This document shows positions 24,952 to 33,200 of a stretch of 64,000 nt of DNA, piece by piece. A model generated the notes under the pieces. The model saw nothing but the letters and a program-made list of their open reading frames with translations. It did not search any database and had not been told where the DNA came from. Position 1 is the stretch's first letter; every line of letters starts with the position of its first letter. This DNA is from Phycisphaeraceae bacterium (GTDB taxonomy: Bacteria > Planctomycetota > Phycisphaerae > Phycisphaerales > UBA1924), in contig JAHBXC010000004.1 in the NCBI GenBank assembly GCA_019636675.1, positions 62,001-126,000 on the forward strand. Direction: 5' to 3'. The position numbers were made by a program, and so were the translations under genes.

Positions 24952-25500
24952 GTGAGCCAGACACAGCAACACACCCCGGTGCACGCACTCGACGCCAGCG
25001 CGAACGGCGACGCCGCGCGATCGCCCTGCCCCGCCGAGTGCTTCGTCGACCTCGCCACCCTCGACCTCTCGCAGAAGATGCTGTCGCGCAACGACATCGA
25101 GGGGTTCATCCCCCATCGCGACATCATGCTCCTCCTCGACGGCGTCGTCTGGCACCGCCCCGACTACACCCTCGCCGTCGCGGTGAAACACATCCGCGAC
25201 GACGAATTCTGGACCAAGGGACACATCCCCGGAAGGCCCATCCTCCCGGGAGTCCTCATGGTCGAAGCGGGCGCCCAGCTCGCCTCCATCCTGTTCCACG
25301 CGCGCGTCAAGACCGACAAGTTCGCCGGCTTCACGCGCATCGAGAACACCGCCTTCCGCGGCATGGTCGTCCCGGGCGACACCATCTACTTCATCTCCCG
25401 AGAGGTGAAGTTCTCCCAGCGCCGCTTCGTCGCCGACATCCAGGGCGTCGTCGACAACAAACTCGTCTTCGAGTCACGCGTCACCGGCATGCTGTTCTGA
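24952..25500 (+). CDS. FabZ-like 3-hydroxyacyl-ACP dehydratase (hot-dog fold)
   Basis: A 182-residue protein with a FabZ hot-dog domain after an N-terminal extension of about 45 residues. Key parts are FIPHRDIMLLLDGV, the catalytic GHIPGRPILPGVLMVEAGAQ (His and Glu both present), FAGFTRIENTAFRGMVVPGD and a C-terminal VDNKLVFESRVTGMLF. FabZ removes water from 3-hydroxyacyl-ACP during fatty-acid elongation; related proteins serve lipid A or polyketide pathways. The main fab cluster at 54-61 kb lacks a fabZ, so this could be the housekeeping one. The start is uncertain: GTG 24952 has no good ribosome-binding site, and it lies 31 nt after the Hc1-like gene. Confidence 0.8.
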   Translation: MSQTQQHTPVHALDASANGDAARSPCPAECFVDLATLDLSQKMLSRNDIEGFIPHRDIMLLLDGVVWHRPDYTLAVAVKHIRDDEFWTKGHIPGRPILPGVLMVEAGAQLASILFHARVKTDKFAGFTRIENTAFRGMVVPGDTIYFISREVKFSQRRFVADIQGVVDNKLVFESRVTGMLF

Positions 25501-25616
25501 GAAGGCACGCGGCACGGGGCACGGGGCAAAGAACAGCGGGCGCCATGATCTTTCCCGCCCCCTCTCCTGTTCTGTGAGCGAAGCGAACAGAACAGGAGAG
25601 GGTTTGGGTGAGGGCT
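25501..25616. repeat. Repeat block after the FabZ-like gene, with a 15-bp perfect hairpin
   Basis: GAAGGCACGCGGCACGGGGC begins right after the stop, as it does after purH. It is followed by a perfect inverted repeat CCCTCTCCTGTTCTG (25560-25574) / CAGAACAGGAGAGGG (25588-25602), with the loop TGAGCGAAGCGAA and the downstream wording TTTGGGTGAGGG. The GAGCGAAGCGA loop is shared with the interior hairpin of the 165-bp elements. The hairpin lies between two convergent genes and could terminate both. Confidence 0.75.
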
Positions 25617-25677
25617 AACCCCTCTTCGGGCTTCGCTCCCCAACCTCCGCCTCTCTCTCTTTCTTCCTGTCTCCCGA

Positions 25678-26727
25678 TCACCGCCGCCTGCGCGCGGCAA
25701 GCGCCATCGCGCACGCGAATGCCGCTCCCCCCGCCGGCGACGGGACCACCGCGCCCACCCGGAAACCATGGGTACTCAGATTGGAAAAACCGATTGAGAA
25801 CACTCCAATCGCATCATTCGCGAGCGGGTTCGAGCCGGGCGAAAATCCTTCCGTCGACGAGCCCGCGATCGGACGGCGCAGCCCCTCCGTGCCATAGCCG
25901 ATGCTCTCCTGAGGGAACATCTCCAGCCACTCTCTCGCGCCCCCGGACGCGTCGAGCAGGCCCCACGGCGTCTCCACCCCGTACGCGCCCACCGGCGGGG
26001 GACCAGACAGCCCAGCCCCGCTCCAACTCCACCCGGCGCTGGTCTCGCCAACGCCGGGTGCACCAGGCGTCAGAGGATCATTGCTGCTGCCGGGGTTCAT
26101 CCAGTAGCCGCCCTCGCCGTCGCCGTAGCGGTTGGGGTCGTAATAGACCGCCTTGGTCCACTCGTCCGCGTTCATGATGAAGAACCGCGCGTCGGCGTTG
26201 CGCGTCGCCGGCTCGTTCACGCCGAAGTTGGCGACCGTGTACGCGCCGGTCTCGAAGTCGGCGGCGGTGGCCTGGCCCAGCGGCTTCTTGCCGTTGTGCA
26301 GCCAGTTCATGTACCGCGCGACGAACTCCCACGAGGGAACCGCGGGGATGTTGAGCAGGTCGGGGCGCGTGACCTGGTATGCGGGGAGCCCGTCGGGGCC
26401 GATGCCGATGTACTCGGCAGCGCGGCCTGTGAAGCCGGGGTTCAGAGGGCTGAAGTTCTGGGGCAGGAACGCGCGCTGCGCGTCGATGAACTCGAGCCAC
26501 TGCCCGCGCGTGACCTCGTGGCGTGAGACGCGGAACTCGTAGTTGACCGCGCCGACGCGGATGAGCGGGCCGATGCCGTCGTTGTCGAGGATTTGCGCGC
26601 CCTGATTGCCCGGCGCGCCCACCGTGACGAACTCGTGCCCGTACATCGTGGTGGTGGGGTGGGACGCGAGCGCGAGCCCGCTCGCCGCGAACGCGGACAG
26701 CGCGATGACACCTTCACGGATACGCAT
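25678..26727 (-). CDS. Secreted SUMF1/FGE-fold protein with PEP-CTERM-like tail
   Basis: A 349-residue exported protein. ATG is the complement of 26725-26727, with GGAGGAGA 8 nt upstream and a signal peptide (MRIREGVIALSAFAASGLALA) directly after it. The body has the SUMF1 (formylglycine-generating enzyme sulfatase) layout: VSRHEVTRGQWLEFIDAQ, LPAYQVTRPDLLNIPAVPSW, FIMNADEWTKAVYYDPNRY, PWGLLDASGGAREWLEMFP and a terminal STHGFRVGAVVPSPAGG. The two catalytic cysteines of true FGE are absent; the only Cys is in the tail helix. It is therefore probably a non-catalytic, surface-displayed relative. The tail (PSPAGG, hydrophobic, RRRR) is the PEP-CTERM-like anchor also seen at 2741-3520. Confidence 0.82.
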   Translation of the reverse strand: MRIREGVIALSAFAASGLALASHPTTTMYGHEFVTVGAPGNQGAQILDNDGIGPLIRVGAVNYEFRVSRHEVTRGQWLEFIDAQRAFLPQNFSPLNPGFTGRAAEYIGIGPDGLPAYQVTRPDLLNIPAVPSWEFVARYMNWLHNGKKPLGQATAADFETGAYTVANFGVNEPATRNADARFFIMNADEWTKAVYYDPNRYGDGEGGYWMNPGSSNDPLTPGAPGVGETSAGWSWSGAGLSGPPPVGAYGVETPWGLLDASGGAREWLEMFPQESIGYGTEGLRRPIAGSSTEGFSPGSNPLANDAIGVFSIGFSNLSTHGFRVGAVVPSPAGGAAFACAMALAARRRR

Positions 26728-26807
26728 GCGGGTCTCCTCCGGGCGTTCGCCCCTTGTGCTCCAGACAAGGTACCGCAGGAACGGAGGATCTCCAAACTCT
26801 TTTGGGA

Positions 26808-26845
26808 GGGGGCGAGGAATGGGGAGTGGGGAGCAGGAAGAGAAA
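26808..26845. repeat. G-rich dispersed repeat
   Basis: GGGAGGGGGCGAGGAATGGG, then GAGTGGGGAGCAGGAAG, of the GGGAGCAGG type, upstream of the SUMF1-fold gene and next to the hairpin element at 26854. Confidence 0.65.
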
Positions 26846-26853
26846 GTAAAGAT

Positions 26854-26959
26854 GGGTGGCGTGGCACGGGCGCAGCCCGTGCCACGGAGAGGTCCGCAAG
26901 GGTTCAGCACCTCAGTCGGTTCCGGTCGTGGCACGGCTGCGCCGTACCACGCCTCCCCC
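26854..26959. repeat. Two-hairpin element sharing the outer ends of the 165-bp repeat
   Basis: It begins GGGTGGCGTGG and ends CCACGCCTCCCCC, nearly the same outermost bases as the 165-bp elements, but each end is itself a hairpin. These are GTGGCACGGGC-GCA-GCCCGTGCCAC on the left and CGTGGCACGGC-TG-CGCCGTACCACG on the right, with about 40 nt between. It looks like a different member of the same superfamily, 106 bp long and non-coding. Confidence 0.65.
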
Positions 26960-26960
26960 A

Positions 26961-27003
26961 GCCCCTTCCCCCTCCGCGTCCTCCGCGGTGAATCTCTTCA
27001 TCT
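26961..27003. repeat. Dispersed 'CCTCCGCGGTGAATCTCTTC' repeat at the aminotransferase gene end
   Basis: CCTCCGCGTCCTCCGCGGTG, then AATCTCTTC, ending 8 nt from the stop of the DegT-type gene (27011). Same position relative to a minus-strand stop as at murG. Confidence 0.65.
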
Positions 27004-27010
27004 TCTCTTC

Positions 27011-28237
27011 TTACTTCCGATACGCGTCCGCGACCTTGCGCAGCGCCTCGCCAAGGTCGGCGATATCGGCATCCGTCAGCGACGGGTGCACCGCGACGCA
27101 GAACAGTTCGCGCGCCAGGCGCTCGCTGATCGGGTACTTCTGCGTGGCGTACTGCGAGAACGCCGGCTGGAAGTGCAGGGGCTTGGGGTAGTGCACGCCG
27201 CAATTCACGCCCTCGGCCTCCAACGCCTTGATGAACTCGTCGCGCGAGCAGGAGAACGCCGTCTCGTCCATGCGGATCTGGTACAGGTGGAACGCGTGCT
27301 CGCCGCCGGGCGTGGTCTTGGGCGCGTGCAGCCCGTCGATCTCAGTGACCAGCGCGTCGAGTTTCTTCGCGTTCGCCCGACGCGCGCCGGTGAACTGGTC
27401 GGCCCGCTGCAGCTGGCTCAGCCCGATCGCGGCCTCGATGTCGGTCATGCGATAGTTGAACCCCACCGTCTCGTGCAGGTACTTCTCCGTCTCGCCGTGC
27501 GAGCGCAGCAGGCCCATCGCGCGGGCGACCTCCGGGCTGTTGGTCGTCACCATGCCGCCCTCGCCCGTCGCGAGGTTCTTCGTCGCGTAGAACGAATAGG
27601 TCACCGCGTCGCCGAACGCGCCCAGGCCCCTGCCCTTCCAGGTCGCGAAGTGGCTCTGCGCCGCGTCGTAGACCACGCGCAGGTCGTGCTTCTGCGCCAG
27701 CGCCTGCACCGCGTCGATATCCACAGGGTTCCCGTACAGGTGGGTCGCGGCGATCGCGCGCGTCTTGTGGCTGATCTTCGTGGCGGCGTCCTCCGCGTCG
27801 ATCGTGTAGGTCTCCGGGTCGCACTCGCAGAAGACCGGCGTGATGCCGCAGGCCACGAGCATCGACGCCGTGGCGATATAGGTCCACGAGGGCACGATGA
27901 CCTCGACCTCTTCGCGCGCGCCCTGCGCGGGCAGGTGGAGGGCGGCCAGATACGCCAGCTGGAGCGCGCAGGTCCCGTTCGCGCAGGTCAGCGCGTGGGC
28001 CGCCTCGGTCTTGGCCGCGAACTGCTTCTCGAACTCCGCCGCCCGGGGGCCGGCACGCAGCATCCCGCTCTCGAGCACCGCGATGGCGGCGTCGATGTCC
28101 GTCCGGTCGAGCTTCGCCGAGATCAGCGGGATCTTCTTCCCGGCTGGGCGCACCGGCGTCCCCCCGTCGATCGCGAGACGGGCGGCCTTGGACAGAGACG
28201 GTGCGGTGTTGGTCGTCGACATCGATCGCGGCTCCAT
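27011..28237 (-). CDS. DegT/DnrJ/EryC1-family PLP-dependent sugar aminotransferase
   Basis: Transfers an amino group to a keto-sugar nucleotide, usually for surface polysaccharide or glycoside synthesis. It has 408 residues: the fold-type I core with CANGTCALQLAYLAAL, VIVPSWTYIATASMLVACG, the PLP-facing VVYDAAQSHFA (Asp, Gln-Ser) and the Schiff-base Lys in YSFYATKNLATGEGGMVTT, then YRMTDIEAAIGLSQL and HLYQIRMDE. All conserved positions are present, so it is probably active. ATG is at 28237; MSTTNTAP five codons later is an alternative. TACGAT lies 13 nt upstream of the ATG. No nucleotide-sugar genes adjoin, so the substrate is unknown. Confidence 0.9.
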   Translation of the reverse strand: MEPRSMSTTNTAPSLSKAARLAIDGGTPVRPAGKKIPLISAKLDRTDIDAAIAVLESGMLRAGPRAAEFEKQFAAKTEAAHALTCANGTCALQLAYLAALHLPAQGAREEVEVIVPSWTYIATASMLVACGITPVFCECDPETYTIDAEDAATKISHKTRAIAATHLYGNPVDIDAVQALAQKHDLRVVYDAAQSHFATWKGRGLGAFGDAVTYSFYATKNLATGEGGMVTTNSPEVARAMGLLRSHGETEKYLHETVGFNYRMTDIEAAIGLSQLQRADQFTGARRANAKKLDALVTEIDGLHAPKTTPGGEHAFHLYQIRMDETAFSCSRDEFIKALEAEGVNCGVHYPKPLHFQPAFSQYATQKYPISERLARELFCVAVHPSLTDADIADLGEALRKVADAYRK

Positions 28238-28308
28238 TCGTGAGAAACCAATCGTATCCGAGACAGACGCGCGAAAGTCGCGCCCGCGCCGCGTCGATAA
28301 CGCACGCC

Positions 28309-28584
28309 ATGGACCACCGCGAGCCGCTGAACTCCTCCGAACCCGTCGCCAACCCCGCCGCGACGCCCACCCCCGGAGCGGACGCGCAGGTCTGGAACGA
28401 CCTCTTCCCGCGCGTCGTCGAGGACGAGGACGCCAACGCCCTCGCCCATCGCGCCCTGCACGACGAGGCCGACGAGTTCAGCGCTCGCGCCCTGCCCGTG
28501 GGCCTGCCCACGATCGACCCCGCCGGGACCGGATCGGGCTCGCGCCTCGATTCCTACCGCTCCCCCATCCGACGCAGCGCCTGA
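28309..28584 (+). CDS. Small acidic protein of unknown function
   Basis: A 91-residue open frame (MDHREPLNSSEPVANPAATP ...) on the plus strand between two minus-strand genes. It has a Pro/Ala N-terminus, an acidic central part (WNDLFPRVVEDEDANALAHR) and a Ser-rich end, with no membrane segment or Cys. It resembles no family I know. It is kept because both neighbours end or start outside it and no other gene explains this 380-bp gap. No Shine-Dalgarno is visible. Confidence 0.45.
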   Translation: MDHREPLNSSEPVANPAATPTPGADAQVWNDLFPRVVEDEDANALAHRALHDEADEFSARALPVGLPTIDPAGTGSGSRLDSYRSPIRRSA

Positions 28585-28599
28585 CGGCACGCTCCAGGC

Positions 28600-28640
28600 A
28601 TCCCCTCTTCCCTGCTCCCTACTCCCCACTCCCCACTGCC
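28600..28640. repeat. 'CTCCCTACTCCCCACTCCCC' dispersed repeat forming the end of the oxidoreductase gene
   Basis: TTCCCTGCTCCCTACTCCCC, then ACTCCCCACTGCCCTCCCC. On the minus strand it reads GGGGAGGGCAGTGGGGAGTG and gives the last codons (GRAVGSGE) and TAG stop of the FAD oxidoreductase gene. Confidence 0.7.
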
Positions 28641-29833
28641 CTCCCCAAAGGGAACGGGTTCTCCCCATCCCCCAGCATCGCGCCGACCGCCAGCGTGGCC
28701 GTCCGGTGGCCCAGCGACATCCCGTGCCCCGTGAAGCCGCCGCAGAACCACGCGGCGCCGGTCTCGTTCCACTCTTCGCGCACCGGCCCCACCAGCGGCA
28801 TGCCGTCGGGCGAGAACCCCATCACCCCCGACCAGCGCGCCACCACCTCGAACGCGCGATCGTCCTCGCTCTCCGCGAACAACTCATGCGCCAGGCGCTC
28901 CAGCGCGCCCTGCAGTTCGGGCTGCGGCGCGTCCTCGTAGCCCACCTCGGTGTCCTTGCGCATCCAGCGGTACCCGCCCAGCACGACCGTGCCGTCGAAG
29001 GTCTGGCGCACATATTCGTGCCCGTAGTTCAGGTAATAACTCGCGTCCAGACGCCTCCACGGCGCCTCGTCCACGCCCAGCAGCCTCACCGCGAGCATCT
29101 GGCCGCGCTTGGGCTCCACCACGCCGCGCAGACTCGGCAGCAGCTCGCGCGCGAAGGCGTTCGTGCAGAGCATCACGCGCGACGCGACGACATCGCCCTC
29201 GCTCGTGCGCACGCGCAGACCGTCCTTCACGCTCTCGATCGCGTAGGCCTCGACGCCCTCGCGCACCTGGCGCTTCAGCTTCCCAGCCAGGAAGCCCATC
29301 ATCTCGATCGGGTTCACAGCGCCATCATGCGGGTTGACGAGCCCGCCCAGGCCGATCCCGCTCTCCCAAAGCGCATCCGCGCCGTCGTCGAGCCAGAGCG
29401 CATCAAACCCGTCCTCGCGCAGCAGTTCCAGACTCTTGCGCAACTTCACCCGCTCGTCCTCGCTCGTCGCGACGATCACGCTGGGGACGCGCTGGAACGA
29501 GCGCAGCCCGTCGACGCCCTTCGCCACCAGGTCCCTCAGGTTGTCCTCGCTCACGCGCCAGGCGTGCTTGGCCGCCTCGCGCCCGTACTGCTCCACGGCA
29601 ACCGCGTAGCTCTCGGCCATCCCTCGCATGAGGAACCCGGCGTTGCGCCCGCTCGCCTCCCACGCGACGCGCCGGCGCTCCACGACCAGCGTGTCCAGCC
29701 CCCGTCGCTCCCCCTCCAGGGCAGCCGACACCCCCGCGACGCCGCCCCCCAGCACGAGCAGGTCGACCCGCGCCGGCAGATCCCGGGCCGGCGCGAACCC
29801 GGCGTGCTGAACTCTCCAGTGTGAAACAGTCAT
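28619..29833 (-). CDS. FAD-dependent oxidoreductase, DAO (glycine/D-amino acid oxidase) family
   Basis: A flavoenzyme of 404 residues. The Rossmann entry LLVLGGGVAGVSAALEGERRGLDTLVVE binds FAD. GRNAGFLMRGMAESY and the C-terminal GFSPDGMPLVGPV / WFCGGFTGHGMSLGHRTATL are typical of DAO-family amine or amino-acid oxidases such as the puuB/gamma-glutamylputrescine oxidase type. The substrate is unknown and no partner gene gives a clue. ATG 29833 is divergent from the subtilase across a 371-bp gap. The C-terminal eight residues and the stop are encoded by a dispersed G-rich repeat, so the original C-terminus may have been different. Confidence 0.85.
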   Translation of the reverse strand: MTVSHWRVQHAGFAPARDLPARVDLLVLGGGVAGVSAALEGERRGLDTLVVERRRVAWEASGRNAGFLMRGMAESYAVAVEQYGREAAKHAWRVSEDNLRDLVAKGVDGLRSFQRVPSVIVATSEDERVKLRKSLELLREDGFDALWLDDGADALWESGIGLGGLVNPHDGAVNPIEMMGFLAGKLKRQVREGVEAYAIESVKDGLRVRTSEGDVVASRVMLCTNAFARELLPSLRGVVEPKRGQMLAVRLLGVDEAPWRRLDASYYLNYGHEYVRQTFDGTVVLGGYRWMRKDTEVGYEDAPQPELQGALERLAHELFAESEDDRAFEVVARWSGVMGFSPDGMPLVGPVREEWNETGAAWFCGGFTGHGMSLGHRTATLAVGAMLGDGENPFPLGRAVGSGE

Positions 29834-30204
29834 GCCCCATTCTCAGGGCTCGACCGGCCTTCGGCAACGGCGCGGCTCCCGGCGGGACCATGGTCCGGGA
29901 ACAGCGAAACTTTTTTGGGTCCGCCCTGGGAATTCCCCAAACTGGGCCTTCCGCCGCCGAGGAGTGTGCTGTATCTTCGAAGGCGTGAAGGCGGAAACCG
30001 ACCGCGTGTGCGCGACCCCCTAACCCGTTCGTGAAGCCAAGGGCCCGTAGCCCTCTTGTTCTCTGCGCGCCGTTCGCTTCCTGACCCCTCGACGACGGGC
30101 CGACGCCCCTCGCTCGTGATTGTCGTTTACTCCGACCGGGGTGCGCATTGGCGTGCGCACTCCGGGACCACCTCTCGTTCGCTGTTGCCCGCAGGAGTTC
30201 GTTC
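29834..30204. other. Divergent intergenic region upstream of the subtilase gene
   Basis: A 371-bp gap without a convincing gene. It contains a 12-bp palindrome GGACCATGGTCC (29885-29896), a T6 run (29911-29916), a 10-bp palindrome GGGAATTCCC (29928-29937), and a weak promoter candidate TTCCGC-17-TATCTT (29949-29977). Nearer the subtilase lies GTGCGC ... GCGCAC. The Shine-Dalgarno AGGAG is at 30193-30197. The palindromes may be operators for one of the two divergent genes. Confidence 0.4.
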
Positions 30205-33200
30205 ATGTCCCAGAACCCGGATTCACCCAACGCTCGACACGGTTCGTCGTGGCGCTCGCGCACTCTCGCGGCCGCGCTGCTCGCGTGCGCCGGCGCCGCG
30301 TCGACCGTTTCCGCTCAGGTGCAGTGGAAGGCCGCCGTCGACGACACCTTCAAGGTCATGTCGCGCGCCGAGCTCGCTTCCAACGCCGCCGACATCGCGC
30401 GCAAGGCCGACTCGACCCGCGTCGTCGTCTCGTTCGACCGCCCCCTCCTCGACAGCGAGAAGGACGCGCTGCGCGCCGCGGGCCTCCGCCTCCACACCTT
30501 CGTGGGCGCCAACTCCTGGATCGGCACGCTCGAGGGCGGCGCCAACGCCAACGCGATCGCGTCGCGCCCGGCTCTGGTCAACATCCGCGAGATGAGCCCC
30601 GCCTGGAAACTCCACTCGACGCTCGCGCAGGGCACGCCCCCCGAGTGGACGATCCTCGACCACATCGCCGCCGCCGAGCCCGCCGAACTGGCCGACCCGG
30701 CCGACGGCAAGCGCGACCACCTCGTCGCCGCCTATGTCGCCTTCCACGCCGACATCGACATCCACGACGCCGGCGCCGCGGTCCTCAACGCCGAGGGCGT
30801 CGAGATCCGCTCGTTCGTCAAGCCCATCAACACCGTCGTCGTCCACGCGCACCTCTCGCAGATCCGCGAACTCGCGCAGCGCGACGAGGTCATGTGGATC
30901 GAACCCGCCGAGCCCACCTGGACCCCACTCAACAACTCCAACCGCGAGCGCACCCAGGTCAACGCCGTCAACGCCGCCCCGTACGGGCTCACCGGCGCCG
31001 GCGTCAACGTCATGGTCTACGACGGCGGACGCATCCGGAACACGCACCAGACCTTCCGCGGCGACGGCGCGTCCCGCGCCATCCTGGGCGTCAACGACAA
31101 CTCCAGCACCTCCGACCACGCCACCCACGTCGCCGGCACCGTCGCCGGACGCGGCGACCTGAGCGGCAACCACCGCGGCATGGCGCCCGACGCGCTCATC
31201 ACCTCCTTCGGCTTCCAGGTGCCCGGCGGCCTCCAGGCCGGCTTCCTCTACACCGACCCGGGCGACCTCGTCCAGGACTACACCGCCGCCATCCAGGTCC
31301 ACGGCGCCCACCTCTCCAACAACTCCATCGGCTCCAATACCGCCCCCAACGGCTTCCCCTGCGACTGGGAAGGCGACTACGGCCTCACCTCCGCCCTCAT
31401 CGACGAGATCGCGCGCGGCTCCCTCGGGCGCAACATGATCATGATCTGGGCCGCAGGCAACGAGCGACAGGGCACCGCGCGCTGCGGCTCCACCTATCGC
31501 ACCACCGCGCCCCCAGGAAACGCCAAGAACCACATCACCGTCGGCGCGCTCAACTCCAACGACGACTCGGTCACCGGCTTCACCTCGTGGGGCCCCGATG
31601 ACTCCGGACGCATGCGCCCCGACATCTCGGCCCCCGGCTGCCAGAACGGCGTCGACCCCTGGGGCAACCCCAGCGACAACGGCGTCACCTCCTCGGGCTC
31701 CAGCGCCGACACAACCTTCAACACCAAGTGCGGCACCTCGATGGCCGCCCCCACCGTCGCCGGCGCCGTCGCACTCATCCTGCAGGACTGGCGCCTCAAC
31801 TTCTCGGGCGAGCCCGACCCCGATCCCTCGATGGTCAAGGTCCTCCTCGCGCACAACGCGCAGGATGTCGCCCAGCCCGGCCCCGACAACCAGACCGGCT
31901 ACGGCTCCATCCGCGTGAAGGACACCATCGACTTCATGCGCGAGGGCAACATCGCCAGCGAGTCCGTCTCGCAGGGCGGCTCCTACTCCGTCCTTGTCTT
32001 CGTCGAGCCCGGCTCGCCCGAGTTCAAGGCCACCCTCGCGTGGGACGACGCGCCCGGCGCCGCCGTCGCGCTCCCCATGCTCGTCAACGACCTCGACCTC
32101 GTCGTCATCGACCCCAACGGCAACCGCCAGTACCCCTGGACCCTCGACTTCGCCAACCCCGGCGCCAACGCCGTCCGCAACCAGCCCAACACCAAGGACA
32201 ACATCGAGCAGGTCTTCGTTGCCAACCCCACGCCCGGCGTGTGGCAGGTGAACATCGTCGGCACGAACGTGCCCGTCGGACCCCAGACCTTCTCCCTCGC
32301 CGCCAGCCCGCTGCTCATCAACTGCTCGACCGCCGGCCTCGCGTCGCTCAACAGCGCCGTCTACCAGTGCGGCGCCGAGCTCTCGCTGCGCGTCTCCGAC
32401 TGCGACCTCAACATGGACGACGGCGTCAACGAGACCGTCATCGTCCACGTCACCAGCACCTCCGACCCCATCGGCGAGATGGTCGTCCTCACCGAGACCG
32501 GCCCCCTCACCGCTGACTTCCGCGCCATGCTCCCCACGAGCAGCGTCAAGTCCCCCGGCGTCCTGCGCACCCTCGACGGCGACACCATCACCCTCACCTA
32601 CATCGACGCCGACGACGGCTTCGGCGGGACCAATGTCACCGTCACCGCCACCGCCACCGTCGACTGCGCCCCGCCCGTCATCTCCAACGTCGCGGTCGCT
32701 TCAACAGGGCCCTTCGGCGCGACCATCACCTTCGAGACCTCCGAGCCCGCCGTCGTCACGATGAGCTACGGCACGGCCTGCGGCGGCAGCACCACCGCCG
32801 CCAGCCCGCGCAACACCACGCACTCCGTCTCACTCTCCGGACTCACCGACGGAACCGCCTACTTCTTCTCGCTCGCCGCGACCGATGACGCCGGCAACGC
32901 CTCCACCAACAACAACGAAGGCGCGTGCTTCTCCTTCAGCACCACCGACATCCCCTCCTACTTCGCGCAGCAGTTCACCACGGCGCTCGGGCTCTCCGAT
33001 CTCCAGAACCTCCGTCTCGCCTTCGAGCCCTCGCCCGGCAACATCGATTTCTACACCGGCTGCGCCGAAGAGATCTCCTCCTTCGACACGAATCCAGAAG
33101 GCGGAACCCCGCTCGCGCTGCTCACCTCCAACTCCATCCAGGTCACCCTCGCCGACAACGCCAAGGTCCGCCTCTACGGCGTCGAGTACTCCTCGTTCTG

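Noticed and set aside
29881..29920. Intrinsic terminator formed by GGACCATGGTCC and the T6 run
   Set aside because: The palindrome has no loop and the T-run lies about 15 nt away, so it is not a terminator hairpin; left as a possible operator.
30223..32448. Long minus-strand open frame opposite the subtilase gene
   Set aside because: Val/Gly/Asp-rich translation without motifs; the sense strand carries a complete subtilase with triad and signal peptide.
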